The notes under the pieces: model-generated | Told to the model about the DNA's origin: nothing | The model's database searches: none | The model's input: only the letters and a program-made list of their open reading frames with translations | Assembly (NCBI GenBank): GCA_012959785.1 | Contig: DUCM01000005.1 | Coordinates: 338,419 to 402,418, forward strand | Origin: Planctomycetota bacterium | GTDB taxonomy: Bacteria > Planctomycetota > UBA1135 > GCA-002686595 | Length of the DNA: 64,000 nt | Reading direction: 5' to 3' | Part shown: one piece after another, positions 55,490 through 64,000 of the stretch | How positions within the stretch are numbered: position 1 is the stretch's first letter | Layout of the letters: the number at the start of each line of letters is the position of its first letter | Made by a program: the position numbers and the translations under genes

Positions 55490-56851
55490 CTACACCAGTC
55501 CCTGATCGATCATCGAGTCGGCGACCTTCAGGAACCCGGCGATGTTGGCTCCATTGACATAGTTGCCGGGCGTCCCGAAGCGCTCGGCAGCCTCGACACA
55601 GGAGCTGTGCACATCGGCCATGATCATCTGCAGGCGGTTGTCCACCTCTTCCCGGGTCCAGCTGTAGCGCATGCTGTTCTGGGCCATCTCGAGCCCCGAG
55701 ACCGCCACACCGCCGGCGTTGGCGGCCTTGCCCGGGGCGTACAGAATCTTGGCCTGCATGAAGACGCCCACGCCGTCCGCAGTGGTGGGCATGTTGGCGC
55801 CTTCGCTGACCACGGTCACGCCGCCCTTGATCATGTTCTTGGCGTCCTCTGCATTGATCTCGTTCTGAGTCGCGCTGGGGAAAGCGCAATCGGCTTCGTG
55901 CGCCCAGAGCGGGTTTTGGCTCGCGCTGGCGTCGAAGGGGGTGTAAACCGATCCGCGCATCCACTCGGCGTACTCGGAGATACGGCCGCGTCGGACATTC
56001 TTGAGCTCCATGATCCACTCGAGCTTTTCAGGTGTGATGCCCTCGGGATCGTGGATGTAACCACTCGAGTCCGACATGGTGACCGCGGTGGCGCCTAGCT
56101 CGTTGAGCTTTTGCACGGTGTATTGAGCCACATTGCCGCTGCCCGAAACGAGACAGGTACGACCGGCGAGTTCCTGGCCGCGGGTCTTGACCATCTCCTG
56201 GGCGAAGTAGACAGCTCCATAGCCGGTAGCCTCGGGGCGGATCAGCGAGCCGCCCCAGTTGCGGCCCTTGCCGGTCAAAACGCCCGAGAACTCATTGGCA
56301 AGGCGCTTGTACTGGCCGAACATATAGCCAATTTCTCGGCCACCCACGCCGATGTCGCCGGCGGGAATGTCGGTGTTGGGACCAATGTGTCGTTGCAGCT
56401 CGGTCATGAAGCTCTGGCAGAAGCGCATCACCTCGGCGTCGCTGCGGCCCTTGGGGTTGAAATCCGAACCGCCCTTGCCGCCGCCCATGGGCAGGGTTGT
56501 CAAGGCGTTCTTGAAAACCTGTTCGAAGGCCAGAAACTTCAGGATGCCCAGGTTGACCGAGGGGTGAAAACGCAGGCCGCCCTTGTAAGGGCCGATGGCG
56601 CTGTTCATCTCGATGCGGAAGCCCCGGTTGACCTGCACAGCGCCGCGATCATCCATCCACGGCACGCGAAACATGATCACCCGCTCGGGCTCGATGGCGC
56701 GTTCGAGCACACGCGCGCTCTTGTACTCGGGGTGTTGTTCGAAGACCAATTCGAGAGAATCCACAACCTCTTGCACGGCTTGGTGAAACTCGGGCTCGGA
56801 GGGGTTCTTGGCGACTACATCGGCCATCAACTGCTCGGAGTACTCGGACAT
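55490..56851 (-). CDS. gdhA: Glutamate dehydrogenase, NADP type
   Basis: 453 aa, normal for the small hexameric enzyme (E. coli 447 aa). Catalytic region with LPMGGGKGGSDFNPKGRSD and DIPAGDIGVGGREIGYMFG, substrate segment PYKGGLRFHPSVNL, Rossmann domain SGSGNVAQYTVQKLNELGA, and NEINAEDAKNMIKGGV with SEGANMPTT near the end. Makes glutamate from 2-oxoglutarate, ammonia and NADPH. Stands alone: 197 bases from the PEP-binding gene and over 500 bases of non-coding sequence upstream. Confidence 0.96.
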   Translation of the reverse strand: MSEYSEQLMADVVAKNPSEPEFHQAVQEVVDSLELVFEQHPEYKSARVLERAIEPERVIMFRVPWMDDRGAVQVNRGFRIEMNSAIGPYKGGLRFHPSVNLGILKFLAFEQVFKNALTTLPMGGGKGGSDFNPKGRSDAEVMRFCQSFMTELQRHIGPNTDIPAGDIGVGGREIGYMFGQYKRLANEFSGVLTGKGRNWGGSLIRPEATGYGAVYFAQEMVKTRGQELAGRTCLVSGSGNVAQYTVQKLNELGATAVTMSDSSGYIHDPEGITPEKLEWIMELKNVRRGRISEYAEWMRGSVYTPFDASASQNPLWAHEADCAFPSATQNEINAEDAKNMIKGGVTVVSEGANMPTTADGVGVFMQAKILYAPGKAANAGGVAVSGLEMAQNSMRYSWTREEVDNRLQMIMADVHSSCVEAAERFGTPGNYVNGANIAGFLKVADSMIDQGLV

Positions 56852-57375
56852 TGCTAGGGCTCTTCCCTTGAAGGGTGTAGGCAGGGGGACCAGTGCCAGC
56901 GGCGCGGTCGGGGCGGGTTAGGAGCGCGGCGGGCAATCAGGCACTTCCGCACGGGGTGATGTCTACCCTATCCAAGTCGGAGTGGGGATCGCCAATCTCC
57001 AAAAAGACCGCGCGGGACCCAAGCTAGATTCACGCATCTCGGCCACCGCGAAGACCCTCCGCAAGCATGCTTGTTTGACCGGAGTGCCGCCCAACCAGCC
57101 CCACCCGAGTGCTTCGCCGACGAACAAAGGCCCACCGCCTCCCGCTTCAACCTGAAATCTCGAAGGCTCGCACCCTGCCTGGGTCCTTCTGCACGAGCCG
57201 GAGCGTCTACGACGAGCTGACCGAGACGGTCCTGGCGCCCTTCTGGCAGTTCATCGGTGCGACCGAGGATTTTGCCGAGGCATCGAGCGCCTGGCCCGTG
57301 GAGTTCTCGGGGGGATCGCTCATTGAGCCCCTGCTCTAGATTTGCGACGAGGGCGGGCAGCGGCGGGGGCGGGCT
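56852..57375. other. Long intergenic region upstream of gdhA
   Basis: 524 bases between the gdhA start and the stop of the next minus-strand gene. It should hold the gdhA promoter, which I cannot place. A 76-codon plus-strand frame (57109-57339) contains VYDELTETVLAPFWQFIGAT, which reads like protein, but it has no ribosome site and no known family; it may be a gene remnant. Confidence 0.45.
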
Positions 57376-57942
57376 CTAGTTTTTCGCCGTCGCGGTCAGC
57401 TTGCGCAGGACCGGTTCGAGGCGGGTCATTCCCGCTTGCTTGGCGTAGATCACGGCTTCATCGGCGCTGGCCCCTTCGAGGTGGAACTTGGCCAGGCCGA
57501 GCAGCGCCCCCACGCGGTTGGAACTCCCGCAGTAAAGCGCCGCCGGGCGTTGAGCTTCGTCCAGAATGGCCGCCAATTTGCGGGCGTTGGCCTCGGAGAT
57601 CCCCGCGGCTCCGGAGATGGGCAGATTGATGTAGGTGCCACCGAGGCCCTTGATGAAATCCGACTCCCAGCCGGTGCCCTCTTCGCTCGTTGGGCGCAGG
57701 TTGATGAAGGTCGCGTAGCCTTCCTGGCTGAGCTCGCGGAACTGCGTCTCGGTCAACATGCCCGAACACAGGAGCCCAGGCTCTGGCGAGGAGGGATTCT
57801 TGATCTGGAGGATTGCGGCCTGGGCTACGAGTGCGGCGCTGTTGCGTACCTCGCGGTCACCGACGCAGGAGCAGAGGCCCGCGCTGAGGCAAAAAAGCAG
57901 CGCGGCGGCGAGGGGTATGGAAAGCAATCGGCGGGTGAGCAT
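57376..57942 (-). CDS. DUF442 / BLH-type phosphatase-like lipoprotein
   Basis: 188 aa. Signal peptide with LLSIPLAAALLFCLSAGLCS and a lipobox-like LCSC. The mature part follows the beta-lactamase-hydrolase-like (DUF442) phosphatase pattern: LCSGMLTETQFRELSQEGY, TFINLRPTSEEGTGWE, YINLPISGAAGIS and the active-site loop ALYCGSSNRVGALL, where Cys and Arg form a Cys-based phosphatase site (C-x4-R). In other bacteria the domain is fused to persulfide dioxygenase-type hydrolases; here it stands alone and is exported, so substrate unknown. Confidence 0.85.
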   Translation of the reverse strand: MLTRRLLSIPLAAALLFCLSAGLCSCVGDREVRNSAALVAQAAILQIKNPSSPEPGLLCSGMLTETQFRELSQEGYATFINLRPTSEEGTGWESDFIKGLGGTYINLPISGAAGISEANARKLAAILDEAQRPAALYCGSSNRVGALLGLAKFHLEGASADEAVIYAKQAGMTRLEPVLRKLTATAKN

Positions 57943-58038
57943 GGCGGTTGTTTGAGGTAGTCATTTGAGGATAAGGGCTCCTACCGGGCTGAACACTCTA
58001 CCCCGAGGCGACGCGGCGCCCTCTCATTTTGAAGAACC

Positions 58039-59400
58039 TCAGGGGCCGAAGACCAGTTCCACGCCGTGGCTCAGGTTGAAGCCCGAACCACAGGGGCTTG
58101 AGACCGGATCGCGATACCAGGTTTGGAAGCGCCGGGTGTCGCCCGAGACCCAGCCGCCCGCGGCGGCCAGCCCCGATCCCCAGGATGCCGAGCCCGCCGC
58201 GTCGGGCACGCGCACGCCCAGGCGTGCCACGGCCCCGCCGGCGCAACGCAAACCATCGCCGAAGAAGATCCCCGCTCCGCTATTGACAGCGTTCAAGCCG
58301 CTGAAGAGGAGAACCGGTTGGGTCGGCACGAAATTACCGCCCTGAAAACCGAGATCATCGGCCGCCACGCTGGTCGAGCCGGTGGAAGCAAGGGTCGCTC
58401 CCGTTCCCCCCGAGTTGGTGCAGCCCTGGCCCGTCCCTCCGTTGTTAGCGCAAGGGCAGGCAGTGCCCGTCCCATCGCCAAAGCAATAGGCCGCGCCGCT
58501 GCCGGTTTCAAACTCCACGATGTAACCGCCGCCGTGGGCCAGATTGTTCGCATCATTCCAACCGTAGGCCACGCCGGCGATGTTCTGGATGATCTCCATG
58601 TGCTCCTCAGTCACCCCCGGACCGCCGTTGTTGTTGGGCTCGGGGATGGCCGCGTTCCAGTTGGTGTAGGCCATGGGCTCACCCGTGATCCACTCCCAGC
58701 CGCCGGCGGGCTCGGCATAGCCGGGTGCTGCGGCGTTCTGGAAACCACCGATCCAGCGGTAGTGCGTGCCGCCAAGGGACTCGACAAAACTGTCCTCCGA
58801 GGCGTCGCTGATCGTCACCAGGTGTCCGTTGACACCCTCGAAGACGAGGGTGGCCGCATCCAGTCGAGCCTGGTCCCAGGTGATACCCGGCTGGTCCACC
58901 ACCAGATAGCGGTGGCCGGTGGCGGGATCCTGAGCCGGCGAACCGTCGCTGATGTTGATCGTGCCTGTGCCTCCGCCTGCGCCGGGAAAGGTGCCCACAC
59001 GCAGGAGATAGGTCTGGCCCGTAACGCCCAGAAACAAAACCTCCGATTGCAAGCCGCAGGAGTCATCGTTGCAGGCCAGCACAGGGCCGGTGCAGGAGGC
59101 GTCGAGAACGGCCACCTTGGTGTCCACCAATGTGGTGCCGCAGGTGTCCATGGTAAAAAGCCCGTCCGCTGGGGCGCTCCAACTGAACCAGACATCCTGT
59201 TCCACATCCGACGAGCCGAAGGCCAGACAGATGGGGTCGGGCGTGCCGTCGAGGGTGGCGAGGGTGTTGTCGAAGGCAAAGCTGCCCAGACCACTGATGG
59301 CCGTGGCGCTGGCGCAAGCGTCGCTGCCCTGGGCGTTGGTGGAACCACTCAAGGAAAAACTGAGAAGGAAGCAGCCAAGGAAACGGAGGGTGTTCTGCAT
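58039..59400 (-). CDS. Secreted C-type-lectin-like protein with six-Cys C-terminal domain
   Basis: 453 aa from the ATG at 59400, which opens the signal peptide QNTLRFLGCFLLSFSLSGS. Residues 25-150 form a bacterial beta-sandwich (pre-peptidase-like; FDNTLATLDGTPDP, VWFSWSAPADGLFTMDTCGT). Residues about 160-298 are a C-type lectin-like domain with ITWDQARLDA, GHLVTISDASEDSFV, EWITGEPMAYTNWN, an EPN motif (254-256, mannose-type calcium site in animal lectins) and a WND segment. Residues 304-453 are a domain with six Cys (306, 315, 317, 327, 386, 437), also present in the next gene with identical spacing. Predicted surface-associated carbohydrate binder. Confidence 0.87.
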   Translation of the reverse strand: MQNTLRFLGCFLLSFSLSGSTNAQGSDACASATAISGLGSFAFDNTLATLDGTPDPICLAFGSSDVEQDVWFSWSAPADGLFTMDTCGTTLVDTKVAVLDASCTGPVLACNDDSCGLQSEVLFLGVTGQTYLLRVGTFPGAGGGTGTINISDGSPAQDPATGHRYLVVDQPGITWDQARLDAATLVFEGVNGHLVTISDASEDSFVESLGGTHYRWIGGFQNAAAPGYAEPAGGWEWITGEPMAYTNWNAAIPEPNNNGGPGVTEEHMEIIQNIAGVAYGWNDANNLAHGGGYIVEFETGSGAAYCFGDGTGTACPCANNGGTGQGCTNSGGTGATLASTGSTSVAADDLGFQGGNFVPTQPVLLFSGLNAVNSGAGIFFGDGLRCAGGAVARLGVRVPDAAGSASWGSGLAAAGGWVSGDTRRFQTWYRDPVSSPCGSGFNLSHGVELVFGP

Positions 59401-59824
59401 GACAAACTGGATGGGTCTGAAAGCCGTGCCGGACGGCCAGGCTTCGGGAGATGGCGGGGACCATAGGGCGGGGACCATAGGGTGGGGAAAGGAGCCCAGT
59501 ACCCCTTGAGGATACCCCAAGGAAGCTGATTCCGCAGGCGAGCCGCCCGGCACGAGCTCTGTGCAGATCCATGCGCTCCCGAGCACGGGCCGTAGCCCGT
59601 GGGGCTCCCTGGGGATCTTCATGCACCCGCAGAGCCTCCCCCACCCACCCACCCCCCCGCCGGACCTCCCCCACAGGGCCCAGAATCGTGGTAGAGTTTG
59701 GTGCGGATCGTGGGGCCTCGACGGCGGTGTGGCCCCTCACCAGGATCCCGTCTTGAGCCCCAGTATTTTCTTCGCTCCAACCCGTTCCCAAGCATCGCCC
59801 GAGATCTTATCTCCCTCAAGTTCC
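59401..59824. other. Divergent intergenic region between two secreted-protein genes
   Basis: 424 bases between two divergent starts. Contains a 14-base tandem repeat (59456-59488) and a C-rich stretch near 59640-59690. The left part is preceded by open frames on both strands that look non-coding. Both promoters should lie here; none is identified. Confidence 0.45.
59456..59488. repeat. 14-base tandem repeat, 2.4 copies
   Basis: The unit ggggaccatagggc occurs at 59456-59469 and, with one change, at 59470-59483, followed by a partial third copy (gggga). About 56 bases upstream of the 59400 start codon (minus strand), so it could be an operator pair. Confidence 0.6.
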
Positions 59825-61459
59825 ATGAAACACATCCTTGCACCCCTCGGATTGGGCAGCTTCCTGCTGCTCTCCGGAAGCGCCTTGGCGCAGACAGGGC
59901 CCGACCTCACGGTCCTGAAAATCGCCAACTCCGGCACAGACATCGCCGAATACGGCCAATCGGGTGGCATCTACGCCTACTCCTTCGCCACAACCTCGTG
60001 CAACCCCGGCACCCAGGTCGTGCAATGGACGAACGCCGACCACCCGGTCATCTCGCAAAACTTTTTTCGCTTGAAAGACGGTCGCTTCGAGCACATCGGT
60101 CAGAGCTGGCTGAAGCACGGGTTCTGTGCGGTCAATGAGGCAGGCTGCGGCACATGCCAAAGCACGAGCTGCGACACCCTCGGCCTCGGCTGCGCCGACA
60201 CCTACGGATCGGGTCTCAACGACGGCAAATTCGGTGGACCCAAGTACGCGGTCAATGCCCTCACCGGAGCCCACACCCACTCCTTCCCGAGCCCCTCGGG
60301 CAACGCCACCACCCGCGGCCGCCTCCAAGTCGCCGCGGCCGACATCGAACCCGCGCAGAACCCCGGCGCGGTTTGGTTCGCCGAGTCGCAGTACATCTCG
60401 GCCCACGAGGCCATGGCGGGCAACGGCAAGAACTCGGTTTCGTACCGCCGCCTGAATGTCAGCTCGGCCACATCGATCACCTCCAACGGCGGCACTGTCG
60501 TGGGCAAGGCCGCCCCCCACGCCTGGCGATCGGTGGATCCGGCAGTCGTTGTCAACGATGTCAACAACCCTAACGAAGGCGGCGCTGGCGTTCACGGCCA
60601 CTTTTCGGTGGGCTATCGTGTTACCGACCTCGGCGGCGGAATCTGGCGCTACAACTATGTGGTGGAGAACCTGACCTCCGAGCAGGCTTGCGGCTCCTGG
60701 AGCGTACCCATGGCCGATGGCCTGGCAATCACGAATCTCTACTTCAACGATGTGGACTACCACTCGGGCGAAACCCAGGACGGCACGGATTGGGTCACCC
60801 AACAAGCCGGCGGCATGTTCACATGGAGCGTGGCCCCCGGTTCCGACAACGCCATTCGCTGGTCCACGACCTACTCCTTCGGATTTGATGTCACGGCCTC
60901 GCCCATCGCCGCTCAGGCTCAGATTGGGCTGCACCAGGTGGGCAGCGGTTCCCTGGTACTTGTCGATGTCCGGGCTCCCTCGGGCAACTCCACCACCACC
61001 GGCACGATCTTCTGCAAAGGCGATGGCACGGGTACGAGCTGCCCCTGCAACAACCACGGTGGCACCAACAATGGCTGCCAGAACTCGACCGGCCTCGGCG
61101 CCGGCCTGACCGCCATGGGTGACGCCAGCGTCTCGGCCGACACCCTGCAACTCACTGTTACCAATGCCCTGGCCAGTCAACCGGGACTCCTGTTCCAGGG
61201 ATCGACGGCGATCAATGGTGGCAATGGCATCGCCTTCGGCGACGGATTGCGCTGCACCGGCGGCAATGTGCGGCGCCTCGAAGTGGTCTTCCCCGATTCC
61301 GCAGGCTCCGTTAGCTCCAGCGTCATCCTGTCGGTGGCTGGCCTGGCCAGTGCCGGCGATGTCGTGCGCTACCAACTCTGGTACCGCGATCCGGTGTTCA
61401 GCCCCTGCGTGAACGGCTTCAACCTGACCAACGGTTTGGAGATCAACTGGCTGCCGTAG
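59825..61459 (+). CDS. Secreted protein of unknown function with six-Cys C-terminal domain
   Basis: 544 aa from the ATG at 59825; signal peptide KHILAPLGLGSFLLLSGSAL ending ALAQ. The main body (about 20-390) is beta-rich with a Cys-rich segment (CGTCQSTSCDTLGLGCADTY) and many Gly, Ser and Thr; the fold is unknown to me. Residues 396-544 repeat the domain of the neighbouring gene: GDGTGTSCPC, FGDGLRCTGG, WYRDPV and GFNLTNG, with the same six-Cys spacing (9, 2, 10, 59 and 51 residues). I associate this C-terminal domain with many planctomycete exported proteins, where it may act as a sorting or anchoring tail. Two hairpins follow the stop. Confidence 0.85.
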   Translation: MKHILAPLGLGSFLLLSGSALAQTGPDLTVLKIANSGTDIAEYGQSGGIYAYSFATTSCNPGTQVVQWTNADHPVISQNFFRLKDGRFEHIGQSWLKHGFCAVNEAGCGTCQSTSCDTLGLGCADTYGSGLNDGKFGGPKYAVNALTGAHTHSFPSPSGNATTRGRLQVAAADIEPAQNPGAVWFAESQYISAHEAMAGNGKNSVSYRRLNVSSATSITSNGGTVVGKAAPHAWRSVDPAVVVNDVNNPNEGGAGVHGHFSVGYRVTDLGGGIWRYNYVVENLTSEQACGSWSVPMADGLAITNLYFNDVDYHSGETQDGTDWVTQQAGGMFTWSVAPGSDNAIRWSTTYSFGFDVTASPIAAQAQIGLHQVGSGSLVLVDVRAPSGNSTTTGTIFCKGDGTGTSCPCNNHGGTNNGCQNSTGLGAGLTAMGDASVSADTLQLTVTNALASQPGLLFQGSTAINGGNGIAFGDGLRCTGGNVRRLEVVFPDSAGSVSSSVILSVAGLASAGDVVRYQLWYRDPVFSPCVNGFNLTNGLEINWLP

Positions 61460-61787
61460 GCCGCCTGCCCTCGTGGGCGCTCCCGCGTGGGAGCGTCCAA
61501 TACCCTGCTGCGCGGGGCGCCGGATCTCCTCCGAGGCTGGCGCCCCGCGGGTGTTTGCCCCTTGAAAACCCCCATGAAGAGCCTCTGGGCGCCCCCAGGA
61601 GCCCCCAAAAATCGAGATCGCAGGTACGATCGTGCTCAGCGAGAAGGGGGGAACCCCGTAGCCCCCAAATTAGTCCTATTTTGTATTAGCGAAGGCCTCG
61701 GCGAATTCCCTCACCGAGCTTCGATCCCCCGCGCGGGCGGCCCACGCCGCTGCGCCCTTCACAACCTCGACACAGCAGGAGATCCCC
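61460..61787. other. Intergenic region between secreted-protein genes
   Basis: 328 bases, both flanking genes on the plus strand. Its left end holds two strong hairpins (listed). Nothing gene-like otherwise; the ribosome site AGGAG lies at 61777-61781, six bases before the next ATG. Confidence 0.55.
61478..61549 (+). terminator. Double hairpin, probable terminator
   Basis: Hairpin 1: cgctccc/gggagcg (61478-61495) with a four-base loop. Hairpin 2: an 11-base perfect stem, cgcggggcgcc (61511-61521) with ggcgccccgcg (61539-61549). They start 19 bases after the stop codon and are followed by gtgtttg, weakly T-rich. A likely transcription end for the 59825-61459 gene. Confidence 0.6.
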
Positions 61788-64000
61788 ATGCTCTCTCGAT
61801 CCCTCGCCATTCTGGCGACAGCGGCGGTCCTCTCCGCGCCTGCCTTCAGCCAGGCGCGCCAACCCTTCCCGTTCACCGTCAGCGCCACGGATACAGCCCT
61901 CGGCACGGTCACTCTGGCCCCCGAAGGCGCAGCCATCGCAGGCCTGACAGCCGAGTCCCATGTGCTGCTCACCGACATCTACCTGCCCGGCGGCGAATTG
62001 ATCGATGTGGAGCTCTACCGGCTCAGCGTCGAGCGCCGGCGCTTTGGCTTCCAGGTTGACGGCGCAGCTGTGGGCGATTTGACCGTGGGCCTCGACCTCA
62101 GCATCTGGCGCGGAACGGTGCCTGGCGAGGTGGCTTCGCAAGTTTACCTGTCCTTCTCGAACTCTGGCTGCCGGGGTTGGATTCAGCGCGCAAACGACGT
62201 CATCCACCTCTGCCCGCAACCCAACGCCTCGGGCGATTGGCAAAACAGCGAAGCTGTGTTCGTGGCCGAGAGCACCCTGGGCCGCATGGGAATGACGCTC
62301 GGAGGTTTCTGCAAATACGATGTAGCCAACGGAATGCGCGGCGAGTCCCAGGTGCCCACCCAACACCCCGGAGGCCCGGGCACGATCGCCGCTGGCGTCT
62401 GCGCCACACGCGAATGCACCGTGGCTGTCGAGACCGATTTCCAGCTCTTCCAGCAGTTCGCGGATCTGAACGCGCTAACGGCCTATGTCACCACGCTCTT
62501 GACCTACGCCAGCGATCGCTACGAAACCCAGATCGACACTGTGCTGACCTACCCCTACTTGCAGTTCTACACGAACTCTGGAGACCCCTGGGCCTCGCCC
62601 GAGGGCGGCGGATCGAGCATCGACATGCTCAATGAATTCCAGGGCGCATGGGCTGGCAGCATCCCCACCAGCGCGGTCTTGGCCCACTTTCTCTCGGGCG
62701 CGGGCCTCGGTGGCGGTGTGGCCTGGTTGGATGTGCTCTGCAACAATCAGTTCAACTTCGCGGTCAGCGGCAACATCAACGGGCAGGTCAGCTTCCCGAT
62801 CCAACAACAGCCCAACAACTGGGACTTCATCGTCTTCACCCACGAGATCGGTCACAACTTCGGCACACCCCACACCCACGACTTTTGCCCGCCCCTCGAC
62901 GAGTGCGCACCCTCTGGCTTCTTCGGCTCCTGCCAGAGCCAGCAGACCTGCACCTCCTCGGGCACAATCATGAGCTACTGCCACCTGTGCAGCGGCGGCA
63001 CGGCCAATGTCACGACCTTCTTCCACCCCTCGGCGGCGGCGGTCATGCAGAACGGAGCCGCGAATTGCCTGCCGCTCTACAGCGGCGTGGCCGTCGATCC
63101 TCCCATCGTGCTCAGCTCCAGCGCGACGACCCCGGTCATCGCCCAGATTGCTGGCACGCCTTCGGGCACGGTGAACCTCTGGTATCGCTACCAGGGCGGT
63201 TCCTACACGTCGGTGCCCATGACGAGCCTCGGTGGCAACCAGTACCAGGGCAACCTGCCGGCAGCGGGTTGCGGCGACTCGCCGGAGTTCTATGTGGCCT
63301 TCACCGATGCCTCCTGCGGCCCCATCACCTCGCCCTCGGGAGCCCCCGGCAATGTTTACACAGCCACGGTGGGCAACCAGCAGTTCGCCCTCAACGACAA
63401 CTTTGAGTCGGCCACGGGCTGGTCGAGCTCGAACCTCGGCGCAAGCACTGGCGACTGGGAACGGGGCGTGCCTGTCGATGACGGCGGCTGGGCCTACGAT
63501 CCCGCCTCCGACCATGACGGCAGCGGCTCGTGCTACCTGACCATGAACCAGGTGGGCAACACCGATGTCGATGGCGGCGCCGTGCGCTTGTTGTCACCCA
63601 GCCTGGACCTCTCCGGCGGCCCGGCGTTGATCACCTACGCCTACTACCTGCTGCTCACCAATGAGGATGGCGTCGACCGCTTGCTCGTTGAAATTAGCAC
63701 CAATGGCAACGCCGGCCCCTGGACCCAGGTGGTGGCCCACACCAGCGATGGTGGCACCGCTTGGCGCAATCACGCCATCACTGCCGACGAGCTGGCGCTC
63801 TTGGGTGTTGCGGCTTCGGCCGACACGCGCTTGCGCTTCACCGCCAACGACGACGGCGTCCAGAGCATCGTCGAGGCGGGCCTCGACGCCTTCGAGGCTT
63901 CGACCCTCTCGTGTAACGGCGGAGGTGGCCCCACGGCCTACTGCAACCCCCCCGGAGGCAACTCTGTTTCCGCGGCGGGCTTGACCCTCTCCCACATCTC
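61788..64000 (+). CDS. Secreted M12B-like metzincin metalloprotease, 3' end outside window
   Basis: An open frame from the ATG at 61788 (AGGAG six bases upstream) runs to the window end without a stop, at least 737 codons. Signal peptide LSRSLAILATAAVLSAPAFS. Zinc motif in WDFIVFTHEIGHNFGTPHTH: His352, Glu353, His356 and His362, the HExxHxxGxxH of metzincins, with the Met-turn TIMSYCH (Met395). This resembles reprolysin-like (M12B) peptidases. After residue about 420 comes a beta-rich region (LWYRYQGGSYTSVPM), then a MAM/jelly-roll-like domain (FESATGWSSSNLG, DHDGSGSCYLTM). It ends at the window with AYCNPPGGNSVSAAG, the start of another planctomycete-type C-terminal domain. Predicted secreted protein-degrading enzyme. 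Confidence 0.88.
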   Translation, partial: MLSRSLAILATAAVLSAPAFSQARQPFPFTVSATDTALGTVTLAPEGAAIAGLTAESHVLLTDIYLPGGELIDVELYRLSVERRRFGFQVDGAAVGDLTVGLDLSIWRGTVPGEVASQVYLSFSNSGCRGWIQRANDVIHLCPQPNASGDWQNSEAVFVAESTLGRMGMTLGGFCKYDVANGMRGESQVPTQHPGGPGTIAAGVCATRECTVAVETDFQLFQQFADLNALTAYVTTLLTYASDRYETQIDTVLTYPYLQFYTNSGDPWASPEGGGSSIDMLNEFQGAWAGSIPTSAVLAHFLSGAGLGGGVAWLDVLCNNQFNFAVSGNINGQVSFPIQQQPNNWDFIVFTHEIGHNFGTPHTHDFCPPLDECAPSGFFGSCQSQQTCTSSGTIMSYCHLCSGGTANVTTFFHPSAAAVMQNGAANCLPLYSGVAVDPPIVLSSSATTPVIAQIAGTPSGTVNLWYRYQGGSYTSVPMTSLGGNQYQGNLPAAGCGDSPEFYVAFTDASCGPITSPSGAPGNVYTATVGNQQFALNDNFESATGWSSSNLGASTGDWERGVPVDDGGWAYDPASDHDGSGSCYLTMNQVGNTDVDGGAVRLLSPSLDLSGGPALITYAYYLLLTNEDGVDRLLVEISTNGNAGPWTQVVAHTSDGGTAWRNHAITADELALLGVAASADTRLRFTANDDGVQSIVEAGLDAFEASTLSCNGGGGPTAYCNPPGGNSVSAAGLTLSHI

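Noticed and set aside
59816..61375. 519-codon open frame on the minus strand
   Set aside because: Antisense to the secreted protein gene that has a signal peptide and the shared C-terminal domain.

Overview
The window is 64 kb of GC-rich, densely coding bacterial DNA. It looks chromosomal: there are no insertion sequences, phage genes, CRISPR arrays or plasmid functions. Several features point to Planctomycetota. These are a small protein of a family known only from Planctomycetes and Verrucomicrobia (23585-23998), a PduS/PduT-type microcompartment pair (50411-52326), many secreted TPR and protease proteins, and secreted proteins ending in a six-cysteine domain that I associate with marine planctomycetes. 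The taxonomic call is inference; no rRNA gene is present.

Left part (1-20.1 kb). The 3' part of a large TPR gene converges on a long minus-strand block, 20007 down to 3678. This block starts with accB-accC and a lipoprotein of unknown function. It continues with sugar-nucleotide genes (UDP-xylose synthase, glmS, a UDP-glucuronate-epimerase-like SDR, rmlA, rmlD, rmlB) and then an export and assembly set (Wza-like lipoprotein, Wzz-like co-polymerase, O-antigen-ligase/Wzy-like protein). It ends with an asparagine-synthase-like amidotransferase and a DUF3473-type polysaccharide deacetylase. The last modules resemble the exopolysaccharide genes that accompany exosortase A, but no exosortase, glycosyltransferase, flippase or rmlC lies in the window.

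Middle (20.1-44.4 kb). Mostly housekeeping genes and peptidases: moaC, an S41 protease with an EF-hand-like insertion, a planctomycete/verrucomicrobial small protein coupled to holB and tmk, a methyltransferase, a TPR/gluzincin protein, a lipoprotein amidase, ald-uppP, tRNA-Val(GAC), a GH127-fold protein that has lost its catalytic residues, an M18 aminopeptidase, apaG with an M28 peptidase, oligopeptidase A with a metallo-beta-lactamase protein, and a membrane spermidine-synthase/TPR fusion.

Right part (44.4-64 kb). An alkyltransferase-like gene is followed by a clear type-I-like protein arginine methyltransferase (PRMT), a DUF1579 lipoprotein, an ABC-F ATPase and a DEAD-box helicase with a long RG-rich tail. 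RG-rich tails are the classic PRMT substrate, so a bacterial arginine-methylation system is the most interesting hypothesis here. Next come PduS/PduT, a PEP/pyruvate-binding protein with receiver-like domains, gdhA, a DUF442-type phosphatase-like lipoprotein, and three secreted proteins. The last of these is an M12B-like metzincin that runs off the window end and has no stop codon in view.

Function calls rest on reading motifs by eye. No database search was run.
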